Source: Elymus sibiricus (Eukaryota; Streptophyta; Magnoliopsida; Poales; Poaceae). From it: a stretch of DNA of 64,000 nt. The position numbers and the translations under genes were made by a program. The stretch is taken from assembly GCA_039707655.1 (NCBI GenBank), contig CM077670.1, positions 145,370,001 to 145,434,000 on the forward strand, written 5' to 3'. The notes below the pieces were generated by a model, which was not told where the DNA came from, searched no databases, and saw only the letters and a program-made list of their open reading frames with translations. Below, one piece after another: positions 45,294 to 55,430 of this stretch (positions are counted from its first letter, which is position 1; each line of letters opens with the position of its first letter).

Positions 45294-48200
45294 CTAGGCT
45301 TGATCTTCGTTAGCTCCTGGTGATGAAGTCCTCTGACTTGCAGCGCCGGTGTGCGTTGATGTCGTCGGAGTGGAGAGAAGTGCATCTGCAAAGATCTCAG
45401 CTGAAGTCTGTGGAGCTGGAGGTGTAGATACTAGAGGCACTGAAGGTGTGACTGTGGGAGCAGCAGCAAGGGCAGAGACTGTGGCTCTAGAAGTGACTGG
45501 CATAGCTGCGGATCTGGGCATCCTCTAGAACTGGGCAGTCGTGGGAAGACCTGTGCCCTGATGCTCCTCATCATCACTGCTGGTGCCCTTCCTGACTTCA
45601 TCCACCTGTGACTTTAAGGTTTCAACAACACTCTGTATCTCAGTGACCTTAATGTCCAGATCATGAAATTTAGTCTCAACAATCCTCTGAAGGTTCTTCT
45701 GGTTTGCAGCTAAGTCGGACAAACTCTTCTCAATCCTCTGAGTGGCTAGAAGAAGATAGTTCATCTAGTCGGTCTTGGTTTTGAGCACTGGAGCAGATGG
45801 AGCACTTGGCCCTGAAGTTCTAGCAGCTTCTGCGCTTGCCTGAGCTGCGGTTGAGGTAGGATGAGATGCATCCATAGTCACTGTGTTGTCCTCAGGCTTA
45901 GGCTGAAGTGGCAAATGCTCACGATCCAGCAGAAAAGACTTGTTTGCACCCTTTGAGTTGATAAGCATCTGAATATGAGGGGCAAATCCACAAGACCTCT
46001 TTTGATCAGCAGCTGTCCTCTAGATGGTTTCCACTATGAGATCCATGACTTTGAATTTTTCATGTTGGTCAATATGATGCAGCATGTTAATTGAGTGACC
46101 TCGAATCATCCTATCATCTCCTGATTTGGGCATCAAGGTATGCCTCATGATAGTGTTGGAGGTGGCATGTCCTGCCAATAGATAATACACTGATCCAAGC
46201 TTGTGATTCTCCTTCTCCTTCTTTGGAATTTCTGTATACAAGTTTGCCATGGTATTGTGATCCATCTTTGGATTTGCATACACATCAATGTCATTTTCTT
46301 CAGCTTTGGGCACACCAAGCAATGTGGCCCACTCAAGCACAATAGACTGGTACTTGACTCCCTCAGTCATCCATACAATCCTTCCAATGTGGTAGAAGTG
46401 AGCTATCGAGTAAAAATGCATAATCATCTTATCATTCCAATTGGTCAGCTTCTTCCCAATGAACTCATCAAGATCTATGGATCTGAAATCCTCATGAACG
46501 TGGGGGAAGTGATCCTCATTGGCATCAATGTACTTCCAGTCCACCCACTTCATATCACTTAAAATTGGCTTCTTATCAAGCAAGACTGTCTCATAGAAAT
46601 CCTGCTCTTCACTCATGTGAAATCTGTAGTCCACAGCAGTCCTTCTTCTGATGGAATAGGGGTCAGATTGCCTCCATGTCCTTAGACCTTTGTCCTTCCT
46701 CTTCTTCATGTTTTCAGCAATGGGATGAGCATCATTATGTTCAGGTAATCTGGGCCTTAGCTTCATGAGCACTTGGGCTTCATCATCATCTTCAGCATCT
46801 CTTTCAGGCACTGGGGCCTTGTTCTTCTCTGTAGCTGGTACATCTCTGGTAGTCCTCTTGGGCTTGACAGCTGTAGGCTTCGCCTGGGAAGTGTTAGCTG
46901 TCTTGATATCATCTCCCAAGAGCTTCTGCTATTTAGGAGGAGGTGGATTTGCTGCTTGCTCTTCCTCATTTGTTGCATCATCTCTTCTCATGGATGTTGG
47001 CCTGAAGATCACATGAGCTGTTTCCTTTCTGACTCTCTTCTTGCCTGCTGCCTTGGGCTTTGACTAAATGGGGGCTTGTTGAGATCCTTCTGGATTCTTG
47101 ATACGTCTCCAACATATCTATAATTTTGATTGTTCCATGCTATTATAGTATCAATCTTGGATGTTTTATATGCAATTATATGCCATTATATATCATTTTT
47201 TGGGACTAACCTATTAACCCAGTACCCAATGCTAGTTGCTGTTTTCTGCTTGTTTTTGCCTTTTCAGAAAATCATTACCAAAAAGTGTCCAAACAAGAAA
47301 AAAACTTTGGATTAATTTTTTCTGGACCAGAAGAGACCCAGGAAGCTTCGAGAGAAGACCAGAAGAGCCACGAGGAGGCGGCAAGCCTGGAGGGCGCGCC
47401 CAGGAGGGTAGGGCGCGTCGCCCAGGCTTGTGGGCCCCTCGTGGCACCTCTTGACCTAATTCCAATGCTATAAATTCCCAAATATTCCAAAACCAATAGA
47501 GAGCCAGAAGAGAAAACCTTTCCGCCATCGCAAGCCTCTGTTCTTCCGCGATCCCATCTGGAGGCCTTCTCCGGTAATCTGCCGGAGGGGGAATCGATCA
47601 CGGAGGGCTTCTTCATCAACCTTGATGCCATTCCGATGATGTGTGAGTAGTTTACCACAGACCTACGGGTCCATAGCTAGTATCTAGATGGCTTCATCTC
47701 TCGCTTTGATCTTCAATACCATGTTCTCCTCGATGTTCTTGGATTTCTATACGATGTAATCTTCTTTTGCGGTGTGTTTGTTGGGAACCGATGAATTGTG
47801 AGTTTATGATCAGATTATTCATGAGAAATATTTGAGTATTCTCTGAACTCTTTTATGCATGATTATTATAGCTTTGTATTTCTCTCCGATCTATCGATTT
47901 GGTTTGGCCTACTAGATTGATTTATCTTGCAATGGGAGAGGTGCTTTGTGATGGGTTCAATCTTGCGGTGTTCAATCCCAGTGACTGAAGGGGACATGAC
48001 ACGTATTTGTATTGTTGCCATTAAGGATAAAAAGATGGGGTGTAATCATATTGTTTGAGTTTACTTTGTCTACATCATGTCATCTTGCTTAAGGCATTAC
48101 TCTGTTTCATACTTAATACCCAAGATGCATGCTGGATAGCGGTCGATGGGTGGAGTAATAGTAGTAGATGCAGGCAGGAGTCGTTCTACTTGTCTCGGAC

Positions 48201-48803
48201 ATGATGCCTATATACATGATCATTGCCATGAATCCGTCATAATTATTTGCTTTTCCATCAATTGCCCAACAGTAATTTGTTTACCCATCGTATGCTATGT
48301 GTTCGAGAGAGAAGCCTCTAGTGAAAACTATGGCCCCCGGTCTACTTTATCATATATATAAAACCTAAAAATGCCTTGCTGCAATTTATACTTTTATTTT
48401 TATTAGTAATTTAGTTTATTTATTTACCTCGATAAGATTTAATCCTTGCAAATAACCGCTAAGAGGATTGACAACCCTCTTATTTGCGTTGGGTGCAATT
48501 CTCTGAAGAGATGCCTCTCTTTGCCGCTGTAGAGGCTGAAACTTTCCTTGTGACTCCTCTTTCTCTTTGAGTGCCATACTCCTTGGCAACATTAGTTAGT
48601 TTCTTGTTCTTTGAAGTTACTCCTTCAGCAGCAAAGTCTTCATCCTCATCATCAGAATTCTTCTTCTTCTTGGCCCTAGTGGCTGCCTTTGGCAAATATG
48701 GAGAACTTCTTTCTCCCTCATAGAAACTCCCTTTAGGACTAGAACCTGCACTCAGCTCAACATCTTGCTCTGACCTGTTCAGGCTGTCACTTGCCTCTGA
48801 CAT
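45294..48803 (-). pseudogene. C2 accessory gene (post-pol ORF, env-position), split by L2
   Basis: It starts with the ATG at 48803 (MSEASDSLNRSEQDVELSAG) with an acidic/Lys-rich region, broken at 48498 by solo LTR L2. It resumes at 47098 and, after two stops, is open from 46919 (MGDDIKTANTSQ) to 46020. This central part (WVDWKYIDANEDHFPHV, IGKKLTNWNDKMIMHFYSIAHFYHIGRIV, VYYLLAGHATSNTIMRHTLM) looks globular. A further Ala/Pro-rich piece, a coiled coil of about 60 residues (RIEKSLSDLAANQKN, VETLKSQVDEV; 45525-45764) and a Thr/Pro-rich end at 45294 follow, separated by stops. I see no signal peptide, membrane segment or gag/pol motif. Its place resembles the env-like ORF of SIRE/Maximus Copia elements. 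Function unknown. Confidence 0.6.
47099..48497 (+). repeat. L2: 1399 bp LTR insertion with TSD, W1-related
   Basis: TGATACGTCTCCAACATATC to GCGTTGGGTGCA, flanked by ATTCT (47094-47098 and 48498-48502). It aligns to the W1 LTRs over its whole length but ends about 130-150 bp earlier than they do, at an internal ...GGTGCA. No internal sequence, so it is a solo insertion. Confidence 0.85.
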
Positions 48804-48945
48804 TCTGACACCTACACCTGTGAAGTAGATGGGGTAGAGTGGAATGGATGAGCATCACAAAAACACAGCATTTTGACAAATTTTTGAGTAAATTTCAGTT
48901 TTAGGTTTTCACAGAGATGATTTTGGAAATTCCGAGTAGGTAATC

Positions 48946-49153
48946 TCGGTAGTACCGAAGCTGTAACAGAGACTTGGCCACATAGACTCGGTCTGACCGA
49001 GGTGCATTTCGGTCTCTCCAACAAGCTAGGGTTCTACAGAAATGTTAGTCTCGGATCCACCGATCTGTACCACTCGGTGACACTGAGTTGTACAAAGTGC
49101 AATGCCCTGAGGCCAAATCGGTCAGTCTGATTCTCCCTATTCGGTTTGTCCGA
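48946..49153. promoter_or_regulatory. C2 internal palindrome cluster downstream of the accessory TATA
   Basis: TCGGT-N3-ACCGA-like sites at 48946, 48988, 49051, 49074, 49118 (weak) and 49141. On the gene's strand they lie between TATA and ATG, in the presumed leader. Confidence 0.65.
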
Positions 49154-49491
49154 AATGATATCTGCGCAAACCTAATCCTAATTTTTTTTGCTCAAATCTA
49201 TTTCTATAGAATTTGATGGAATAGAAATCTCAATTTGTGTGAATATTGCGGGTGCAACAACTCTAGTGCATAGAATCAGAATTTTGAAGCACTAGAGGAT
49301 TGAATCTCACCCTAACTTGGTGGAGATCCTCTACGGTGGCAACGGCGGTGAAGAATGCCGTTAACGGCAACGGAATCCTGCGGCGATGTCGCGCTGGAGA
49401 AGAAGGTGACGATCCGGAGACCACGAGCGACGGCAGCAATGGGGTGCGGGAGTCGTAACTCTTGAGAAATTTCAACGTACGGTTCGCGCGC

Positions 49492-49730
49492 GATATATAT
49501 ACCCGTAAGCTCTCGGTGAGACCGAGCGAAACACATCGGTGGCACCGAAATGAGTAACTGCTATGAGCACATCTTTTCGGTGACGCCGAGAATTTCAAAT
49601 TGGTATCTCCGAAATTGGAAACCAGATCAGTCCAAGTGATTTCGGTGTCACCGGATGCTTGTGAATTGGTCTATCCGAAAATAACTTAGAAGGTTTTGGA
49701 GGTCAGCCCTAGTCGGATCGGTGGCTCTGA
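49492..49730 (-). promoter_or_regulatory. C2 internal promoter: TATA and palindrome array
   Basis: CGGGTATATATATCG on the minus strand (49492-49505) is preceded by about eight TCGGT-N3-ACCGA sites or near variants, at 49513, 49536, 49577, 49600, 49642, 49666 and 49718 among others. The arrangement copies the LTR U3 of C3, where an array ends about 40 bp before GGATATATATACCCC. Transcription would run toward the accessory ATG at 48803, leaving a leader of about 690 bp that may hold an intron. Confidence 0.65.
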
Positions 49731-50548
49731 GTGCTCCTCACCCGGAGGTTCTGAAAGAGACTTGTTCAAGTTTTTGTGATATAGCAAAAAAGAATTTAGA
49801 CAGGTTGAGATAGATAGCTATAGAGGGTGCTTAGGCATTCTTGTACATCCATTTGGCTAAATAAAACCAAATCAATCAAACTACAAATGGATGTCCTCAA
49901 AAAAGAAATATGCATAGCAACATGCTCACACAATAAGATAGCAAATGAAATATGTGTCAAACATGCACAACCAATTCTAGCAACTATCAAGCAATGGGCG
50001 ATGACATAGTCATCTATATATGAGTATATTGACTTAGGAGCCAAATGAGAACATTTGATCATAGGTCATACTCATTGTTTAAGCACAAGTGGGGTTGCCA
50101 CTTTTACATAAAGCATTAATGTGTTCACACCATTAGAGTTGCTTTGACTCAAGACTTAGAGTAAAGCTCCCCCTAGATGTGATATCCCCCCAAAGAGGGA
50201 TGAACTAACCTTGGGTTTTGTCGATGATGACTTCATGTAGATGTTGTAGATGTGGATGCTCAATGTTGATGTAGACCATCAAGAGTTGGGAGCAATCCTT
50301 GGAGTTTTGCACTTTGAATACCTACATGGGTTAGTCCCACAAGGAACATACAAAGATATCCATATACATCGAGTGAAATGCACACATTATGATGTCCATG
50401 AATGCATTGAATACCTAGTCTGTTGTCTTACCAGCAAGAGGGTTTGTGACTCCACGAACTAGTGCAAGATGTTGAAGATGGTTGCACAAGTTCTTGCCAT
50501 AAATGAATGTGAGTGAAGTTTGTTGGCGGAGTCACCCTCAAGAAATCT
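49731..50548 (-). other. C2 post-pol region
   Basis: No gene. It shares blocks with 59640-59960 of C3 in reverse complement (CTAACCCATGTAGG; TATGACCTATGATCAA; CTCCTAAGTCAATATACTC). A CTAGGGGGAGC tract near 50170 (reverse complement) is a polypurine-like motif. Confidence 0.6.
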
Positions 50549-50817
50549 CTAGTTCTTCTTCTTTGGGGCCCACATCAACTTGATTGGAATCCTTGGAGTT
50601 GTAGTAGCACTTGATGAAGTAGAACTTGATGAGGCCTTTGGAACCCACTTGACCAAAGCTTGAGGTGGTCCTTCAAATGAGTCAATCTCTTCTTGAAGCT
50701 TGTCCTTGCCTTTTAGCTTGTGGTCTTGAGATGGAAGATCATCTTGAGCTTGTGTCCCCTTGAAAGAAGTAGGATCACACTTCTCTTGTTGAGGAACAAA
50801 CTTCATCTTGGGGTATT
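50549..50817 (-). pseudogene. C2 gag C-terminal end
   Basis: Open to the T3 junction. It is Lys/Ser-rich, ending KWVPKASSSSTS and LMWAPKKKN before a stop at 50549. The paired W-x-PK motifs resemble the segment after the zinc knuckle in SIRE-like gag. The remainder is cut off by T3. Protease, integrase and RT do not follow in the element's direction. Confidence 0.5.
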
Positions 50818-51722
50818 TGTTGGAGGTCGGGCTCCGGGGACCCAAAGGTTCGAACACTAGGGTGAGCTCGTTCCTACCACTTCGTCCCCTTCCCCGGATA
50901 AACTACGGCGAAGCTATGGCGAGAGCGCGCTGGCGAGAGCGGGCCGGAGACACGGTGGTTTACCCAGGTTTGGGCCACCTTGCGGTGTAAAACCCTACCC
51001 CTGCTTGGTTGGGATTGCTTTGGTAAGTACAAGCGTACAAGGTGGAATTAGATCTCGGATCCTCTCTACAGCGGCACCCTGCCCTCCTTTTATACTTGCC
51101 TTGGTCCTCATCCCCCGAAAACATTGCCAGGAAGGGTTGCCACACAATGGCAATTTTGAAGGGGGACAGGGGCGCAGTATATCCTGACAAAAGATGGTCT
51201 TCGTCTGCAAAGCGCTTATCCGTGATGCGCCGGTGGGCTCGGTGATGACCTTTGCTCTGCGCGTCCACCGTCTTGGTCTTCTTTCATCGATCGGGTAACC
51301 TTTGGGGGTTGCTTTGGGAAATGGACTACTGGCCTTGCTCCCTTAGCACAAAAGGGGAAACCCTCTCTATCCACGCCTGCTCGCGCGGCTTCTGTCGCCG
51401 TTCGTCGCCGTGCGCGTCACCCATGTGATGGGCATGAGACCGCGTGACCGACCCGAATAGGACTCGCCTTGCATGCCTTCGGGAGGGTGCCTCGGGAGGC
51501 AACCTCAGTAGGCCGCCTCGCAAGATGGCCTCAAGAGGCTCTCGGTGAAGTGGTTGTCTTGCTCGCCCGCTCCTTGAGGAGGGGTCCTCAGGAGGCCGGG
51601 GCCTCATGAAGGGTCTTGCTTGAGGCGCCCGCTGGTGGGCCACCTGCTGGGCCACCGCCAAGAGTTGCGCTCTGGGCCGCGGGCAGACGGGCCGAGGTAC
51701 CCTGGGTTCCACAGGCCCGACA
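50818..51722 (-). repeat. T3 3' LTR
   Basis: About 905 bp, TGTTGGAGGTCGG to ACAGGCCCGACA (reverse complement of a TGTCGGGCCTGT start). GTAGCCCCCGGGCCCGCGG at 51723-51741 is the polypurine tract in reverse complement. A minus-strand TATAAAAGG lies near 51088-51096. The left edge could be shifted by a few bases. Confidence 0.75.
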
Positions 51723-51992
51723 GTAGCCCCCGGGCCCGCGGTGCGCATGTTCCCACATTCGGGGGCAAAACGATGTGGGCCCTAACCGCCTGCGGGCTAG
51801 GTGCAACGCGTGGTGCACGATGTGATGGGGGACGCCCTCACTTCTCCCACGACGCCTTGGGAAACTGCCCGCGCTAACATAAAGCCTACCCGTGCACGGC
51901 GTGAGGCCATCATTGCCTTCCTTCGCGCTGCCGCCTCGAATCCTTGCGCGCGTCGAAGGTAGAACGGCGCTGAGCGCGCCTCTCTTGAGTGC

Positions 51993-51998
51993 TATAAA
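51993..51998 (+). promoter_or_regulatory. TATA box of the T3 antisense B3 gene
   Basis: TATAAA in GTGCTATAAAGACGCG, 84 bp before the B3 ATG at 52082. The leader is C/T-rich, as is common for grass 5' UTRs. Confidence 0.65.
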
Positions 51999-52081
51999 GA
52001 CGCGGGGGAAAGGCTTCCCCGCCCATCTTCTTCCATCAGTCCCTTCCTCCTCCTCCACGATCCGAGCGAGCCTCCACAACG

Positions 52082-52753
52082 ATGGTGAGGGGAAGAGGTC
52101 GAGGCCGCGCAACCGTTGCTGCATCCAGGGTTCCACCCCGGGGGCACGGGCGCACTCCGGCGACCGCCGGCGCCGGCCACAGCACCGGCGGAAGGGGCGC
52201 TACATGCGGGCGCAGAGGGTGCGGCGCCCGCGGCCGAGACGGCCACAACGTCTGCGGTGGTTCAGCCGCCCTTCCTCCCCAGGTGGGGAGCCGCTCGGCG
52301 GAGGCACCCCACGAGTTCTTCGTGGACATGCACCGCTCGCCCTGCACCTGGCTTCGGCTCCCGGACTCCTTCGCGGGGGTGATGGAGGAACGCGCGCCCC
52401 TGGGCCTGTGGCTGCAGGCGGACGGCTGCTGCAATGGCCCCTCCTGGGCGGCGGCGGTGTTCAACCCCTCCGGCTTTATGTTCTTGAAGCAGGGGTGGAA
52501 GTCCTTTGCCCTCGCTCGCGGCCTGAAGCGGGTGCACCTCCTCCACTTCAAGTACGCTGGAGCCTCCTCTTTCTTCATGAAGATCTTCGGGGTCTCCGGC
52601 AGCCGCTTGGAGTGCTGTGCGGAGAGCGAGGACGGCAGCTACAGTGGCTCCTCCGGCAAGGATGACAGCGACGATGGCGCCGCCTCCCCCGATGGAAGCG
52701 GGAGCGACAACAGCTTCCCCCGTGTCAAGAGCAAGGACGAAGACTCCGACTAG
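52082..52753 (+). CDS. T3 antisense gene: B3-domain-like DNA-binding protein
   Basis: Intact 223-residue frame, homologous along its whole length to the T2 gene (41825-42493). The N-terminus is MVRGRGRGRA with further Arg/Gly segments. The B3-like part spans residues about 80-185: HEFFVDMHRSPCTWLRLPDSF, LGLWLQADGCCNGPSW, GFMFLKQGWKSFALARGLK, LLHFKYAG and MKIFGVSGSRLECC. An acidic Ser/Asp tail (SDDGAASPDGSG, KDEDSD) ends it. Both copies keep an open frame while pol in the same elements is broken or lost, which hints at recent use or selection. Whether it acts on the element or the host is unknown; nuclear DNA binding is inferred from the fold. Confidence 0.8.
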   Translation: MVRGRGRGRATVAASRVPPRGHGRTPATAGAGHSTGGRGATCGRRGCGARGRDGHNVCGGSAALPPQVGSRSAEAPHEFFVDMHRSPCTWLRLPDSFAGVMEERAPLGLWLQADGCCNGPSWAAAVFNPSGFMFLKQGWKSFALARGLKRVHLLHFKYAGASSFFMKIFGVSGSRLECCAESEDGSYSGSSGKDDSDDGAASPDGSGSDNSFPRVKSKDEDSD

Positions 52754-53778
52754 GCGCGGGCGACGGTCGAGGTGGATCCTTGGGGATGATGGCACCCCAC
52801 CTGGGCCTCTTTCTTCTTTTCTTTTTTTTCTGCACTGAATCGATGTGGCCCCGTGGGGGAGTTTAAACAATGGCTTCTATGTTTCAACTTAATGCTTTTG
52901 TGGCTTGGAATGCATGCTCCCTCCCGAAGTTCTCTCGCGAGGCCTACTTTTCTTTCTTGTTTGCCTCAGTGCTCTATGCCGTCAGGACCCAGCCCCCCGA
53001 GCGGGCCTACAGCCATCGCTGGTATGTCAGGTCGCGATGCCTGGAAAAGGCCAGGCGGTGAGGTGCACCGGGAGCTAGTGAGGGCTCCTGAGGCGCGATG
53101 CTCGGGAAGCCCCCCTTTGGCGTGCAAGCGGCTCACGCGAAAGAAAAATGCCAGCACTTAGCGAGGTCGCGAAGGGAGGGAACTCGAGTGATGGTGAGGA
53201 CGTCTCGCGAGGAGGTTAGACTTAGCTTTTGCGGAGCGGCGTTGGGTGAGCCACAGCTCACGAGGAGTGCACGCGGCTGACGAGGCATGCCTCACGAGGC
53301 TTGGCCCTTGAAGTTTCCGTCTCTTGAGGCCTTCCGATTAGGCGATTGCCGTAGACTGACCCGCGAGACATAGCCCACGAGGCTCCTGAGTGGCTTGCTC
53401 CTGAGATAGCTGCATGTTGATGAGTTTCGCAATAGGGGAGTGACGCGCACTCGCTAGCTTGCTCTTGGCCGTTGTGTGAGGAGATAAGGCACCAAGGGCC
53501 TTGGCGAGGTGGCGTGCACGGGAGCAGGCCCGTGAGCCAGAGCTCGGTCACTTGGATTTAGCGGGGCTGCAGGGACGGACCCGAGCACAGGCGCCATGCC
53601 TAGCCCCCACTCACGGAATGGTCAGGAGAGAGGTCGTGAGCGCGCGGCGCTCTCGGGACGGCATAGTGCCAGATACACAGTCATGTAGGCAACATAAACT
53701 TACTGGGCATAACACTAAGATTCATTACACAACCAAAAAGATAGTGGCTGCCGTGCCAGGCACAGGTCAGCTTGAGGC
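52754..53778 (-). other. T3 post-pol region
   Basis: No convincing gene. It is rich in CTC-NN-GAG palindromes, for example CCTCACGAGG at 53290-53299, TCTCGCGAGG near 53212 and GCTCACGAGG near 53256. Pol remnants expected here (integrase, RNase H) are absent. Confidence 0.55.
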
Positions 53779-53783
53779 TGGTG

Positions 53784-55375
53784 TGAAAGCACATTTGCTC
53801 CCTTGGTGGTTTTGGTAATTTATGCCAACATACATGTTGTTGGACTAATGCTTTTATCTAGTAAATTTCAGACAAGTTCAACAATGGCGTGGCATGGACA
53901 AGAGGACGTGGAACCCCTTCAAAATGCAAAGGACAAGGATTGGCAAAAGATCAAGACTCTACATTTTTGGTTTAGTGATCCAAGATCACATTGAGTCCAT
54001 AGGAAAGCCAATACTATTAAAAGGGGATGAGGTGTTCCTTAATGGTCTTTTTGCTCAAGTGCTTAGTGACAGTATTCCTAAACCCTCAACCACTATCTCT
54101 ACCCAAATATGTCCTAAACCTAAAGTCCAACTCGGCCCCACCGATATTTCCAATCCGGCCCCACCGAGTTCATCCAAGACTTAGCCACTGCCAAACCCTA
54201 ACAAATCGGATCCACCGAAATGGATCTCGGTCCCACCGAGATGGCCTTGCCAACTCTCTGTAATCGTTTGCATTTACTTCGGTATCACCGAGTTCGCAAA
54301 TCGGTCTCACCGAGATGGCTTGCCAACTCTCTGTTGCCTTATTGCTTCACTTCGGTCCTACCGAGTTGATGCAATCGGTGCCACCGAGATGAGGATTGCC
54401 CTAAGCCATTGCACTTCGGTCCATCCGAGTTGTCTGTATCGGTCCCACCGAGATTCCTAAAACTCATATCTTTTACACAGTTCGGTGCTACCGAGATTAT
54501 CGTTTCGGTGCCACCGAGTTGGGTCAAAAGTGTGTAACAGTTGGATTTTGTGTGGAGGATATATATACCCCTCCACCCTATCCTTCTCAGCAAGGAGAGC
54601 CATCAGAACGTGCCTACACTTCCACCATTCATTTTCTGAGAGAGAACCACCTACTCATGTGTTGAGATCAAGATATTCCATTCCTACCATTTGAACCTTG
54701 ATCTCTAGCCTTTCCCAAGTTGCTTTTCACTCAAATCTCTCTTCCACCATAGCCAAATCTGTGAGGAGTTGATTGAGTGCTGGGAAGACTATTATTTGAA
54801 GCACAAGAGCAAGGAGTTCATCAACAACACACCGTCTATTACCTTTTGGAGAGTGGTGTCTCCTAGATTGGTTAGGTGTCACTTGGGAGCCTCCAACCAG
54901 ATGTGGAGTTGAACCAAGAAGTTTGTAAGGGCAAGGAGATCGCCTACTTCGTGAAGATCTACCCCGAGTAAGGCTAGTCCTTCGTGGACGTAAGCCATGG
55001 TGGAATAGACAAGGTTGCTTCTTCGTGGACCCTTCGTGGGTGGAGCCCTCCGTGGACTCGCGCAGCCGTTACCCTTCGTGGGTTGAAGTCTCCATCAACG
55101 TGGACGTACGATAGCACCACCTATTGGAACCACGCCAAAAATCCACCGTGTCTTCATTGCGTTTGATCTTCCATACTCTACCCCTTTACTTTCCGTATTA
55201 TTGCATGCTTTACTATTTCCGCTGCTCAATCTCTAGATATGCATGTGTAGAAAGTATTGGAGTGATCTTAACTTGTGCCAAAATCTGCCTAAGTTCCAAG
55301 AGAAATTAAAAACAGCACCTTTGGCTGGTTAGGAGTCTATTCACCCCCCTCTAGACCTATCTCCTCGATCCTACA
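53784..55375 (+). repeat. C3 5' LTR
   Basis: 1592 bp, TGAAAGCACATTTG to GATCCTACA. The second half is homologous to C1 and C2. Confidence 0.95.
54132..54570 (+). promoter_or_regulatory. C3 5' LTR U3: array of 12 palindromes and TATA
   Basis: TCGGT-N3-ACCGA sites start at 54132, 54154 (with an extra base), 54206, 54227, 54279, 54301, 54352, 54375, 54416, 54439, 54482 and 54505. The spacer varies while the 5 bp arms are mostly kept. The site at 54226-54240 has 6 bp arms (CTCGGT-CCC-ACCGAG). GGATATATATACCCC at 54557-54571 follows the last site by about 40 bp. Each arm holds a CpG. Confidence 0.85.
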
Positions 55376-55377
55376 AT

Positions 55378-55389
55378 TGGTATCAGAGC
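55378..55389 (+). other. C3 primer binding site
   Basis: TGGTATCAGAGC, 2 bp after the LTR, complementary to the 3' end of initiator tRNA-Met, as usual for plant Copia. Confidence 0.95.
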
Positions 55390-55430
55390 TTTGGTCTCCA
55401 TTGCTTTGGTTTCATCAGCATTGGAGGGAG

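Larger units (their letters stand above)
14207..50817 (-). mobile_element. C2: SIRE/Maximus-like Copia, non-autonomous, with accessory gene
   Basis: Minus orientation. From left to right on the plus strand it has the 3' LTR (14207-44773, split), a polypurine tract, an accessory gene with its own promoter, a post-pol region and the end of gag. T3 interrupts it at 50818. In C2 the gag end is followed almost directly by the post-pol region that in C3 lies after RNase H, so protease, integrase and RT are missing. C2 is inserted in S1 gag, with TAGAT at 14202-14206 as the visible target-site copy. Relation to C3 is clear from the LTR and post-pol similarity. Confidence 0.75.

Noticed and set aside
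53784..53800. LTR starts as possible tRNA-derived repeats
   Set aside because: Only primer binding sites (12289, 20283, 31607, 34321, 55378) match tRNA ends; no cloverleaf tRNA gene was found anywhere in the window.
54132..54517. TCGGT/ACCGA array as a CRISPR array or simple satellite
   Set aside because: Sites are 13 bp palindromes at irregular distances of about 20-65 bp with no long repeat unit, inside an LTR of a plant element.
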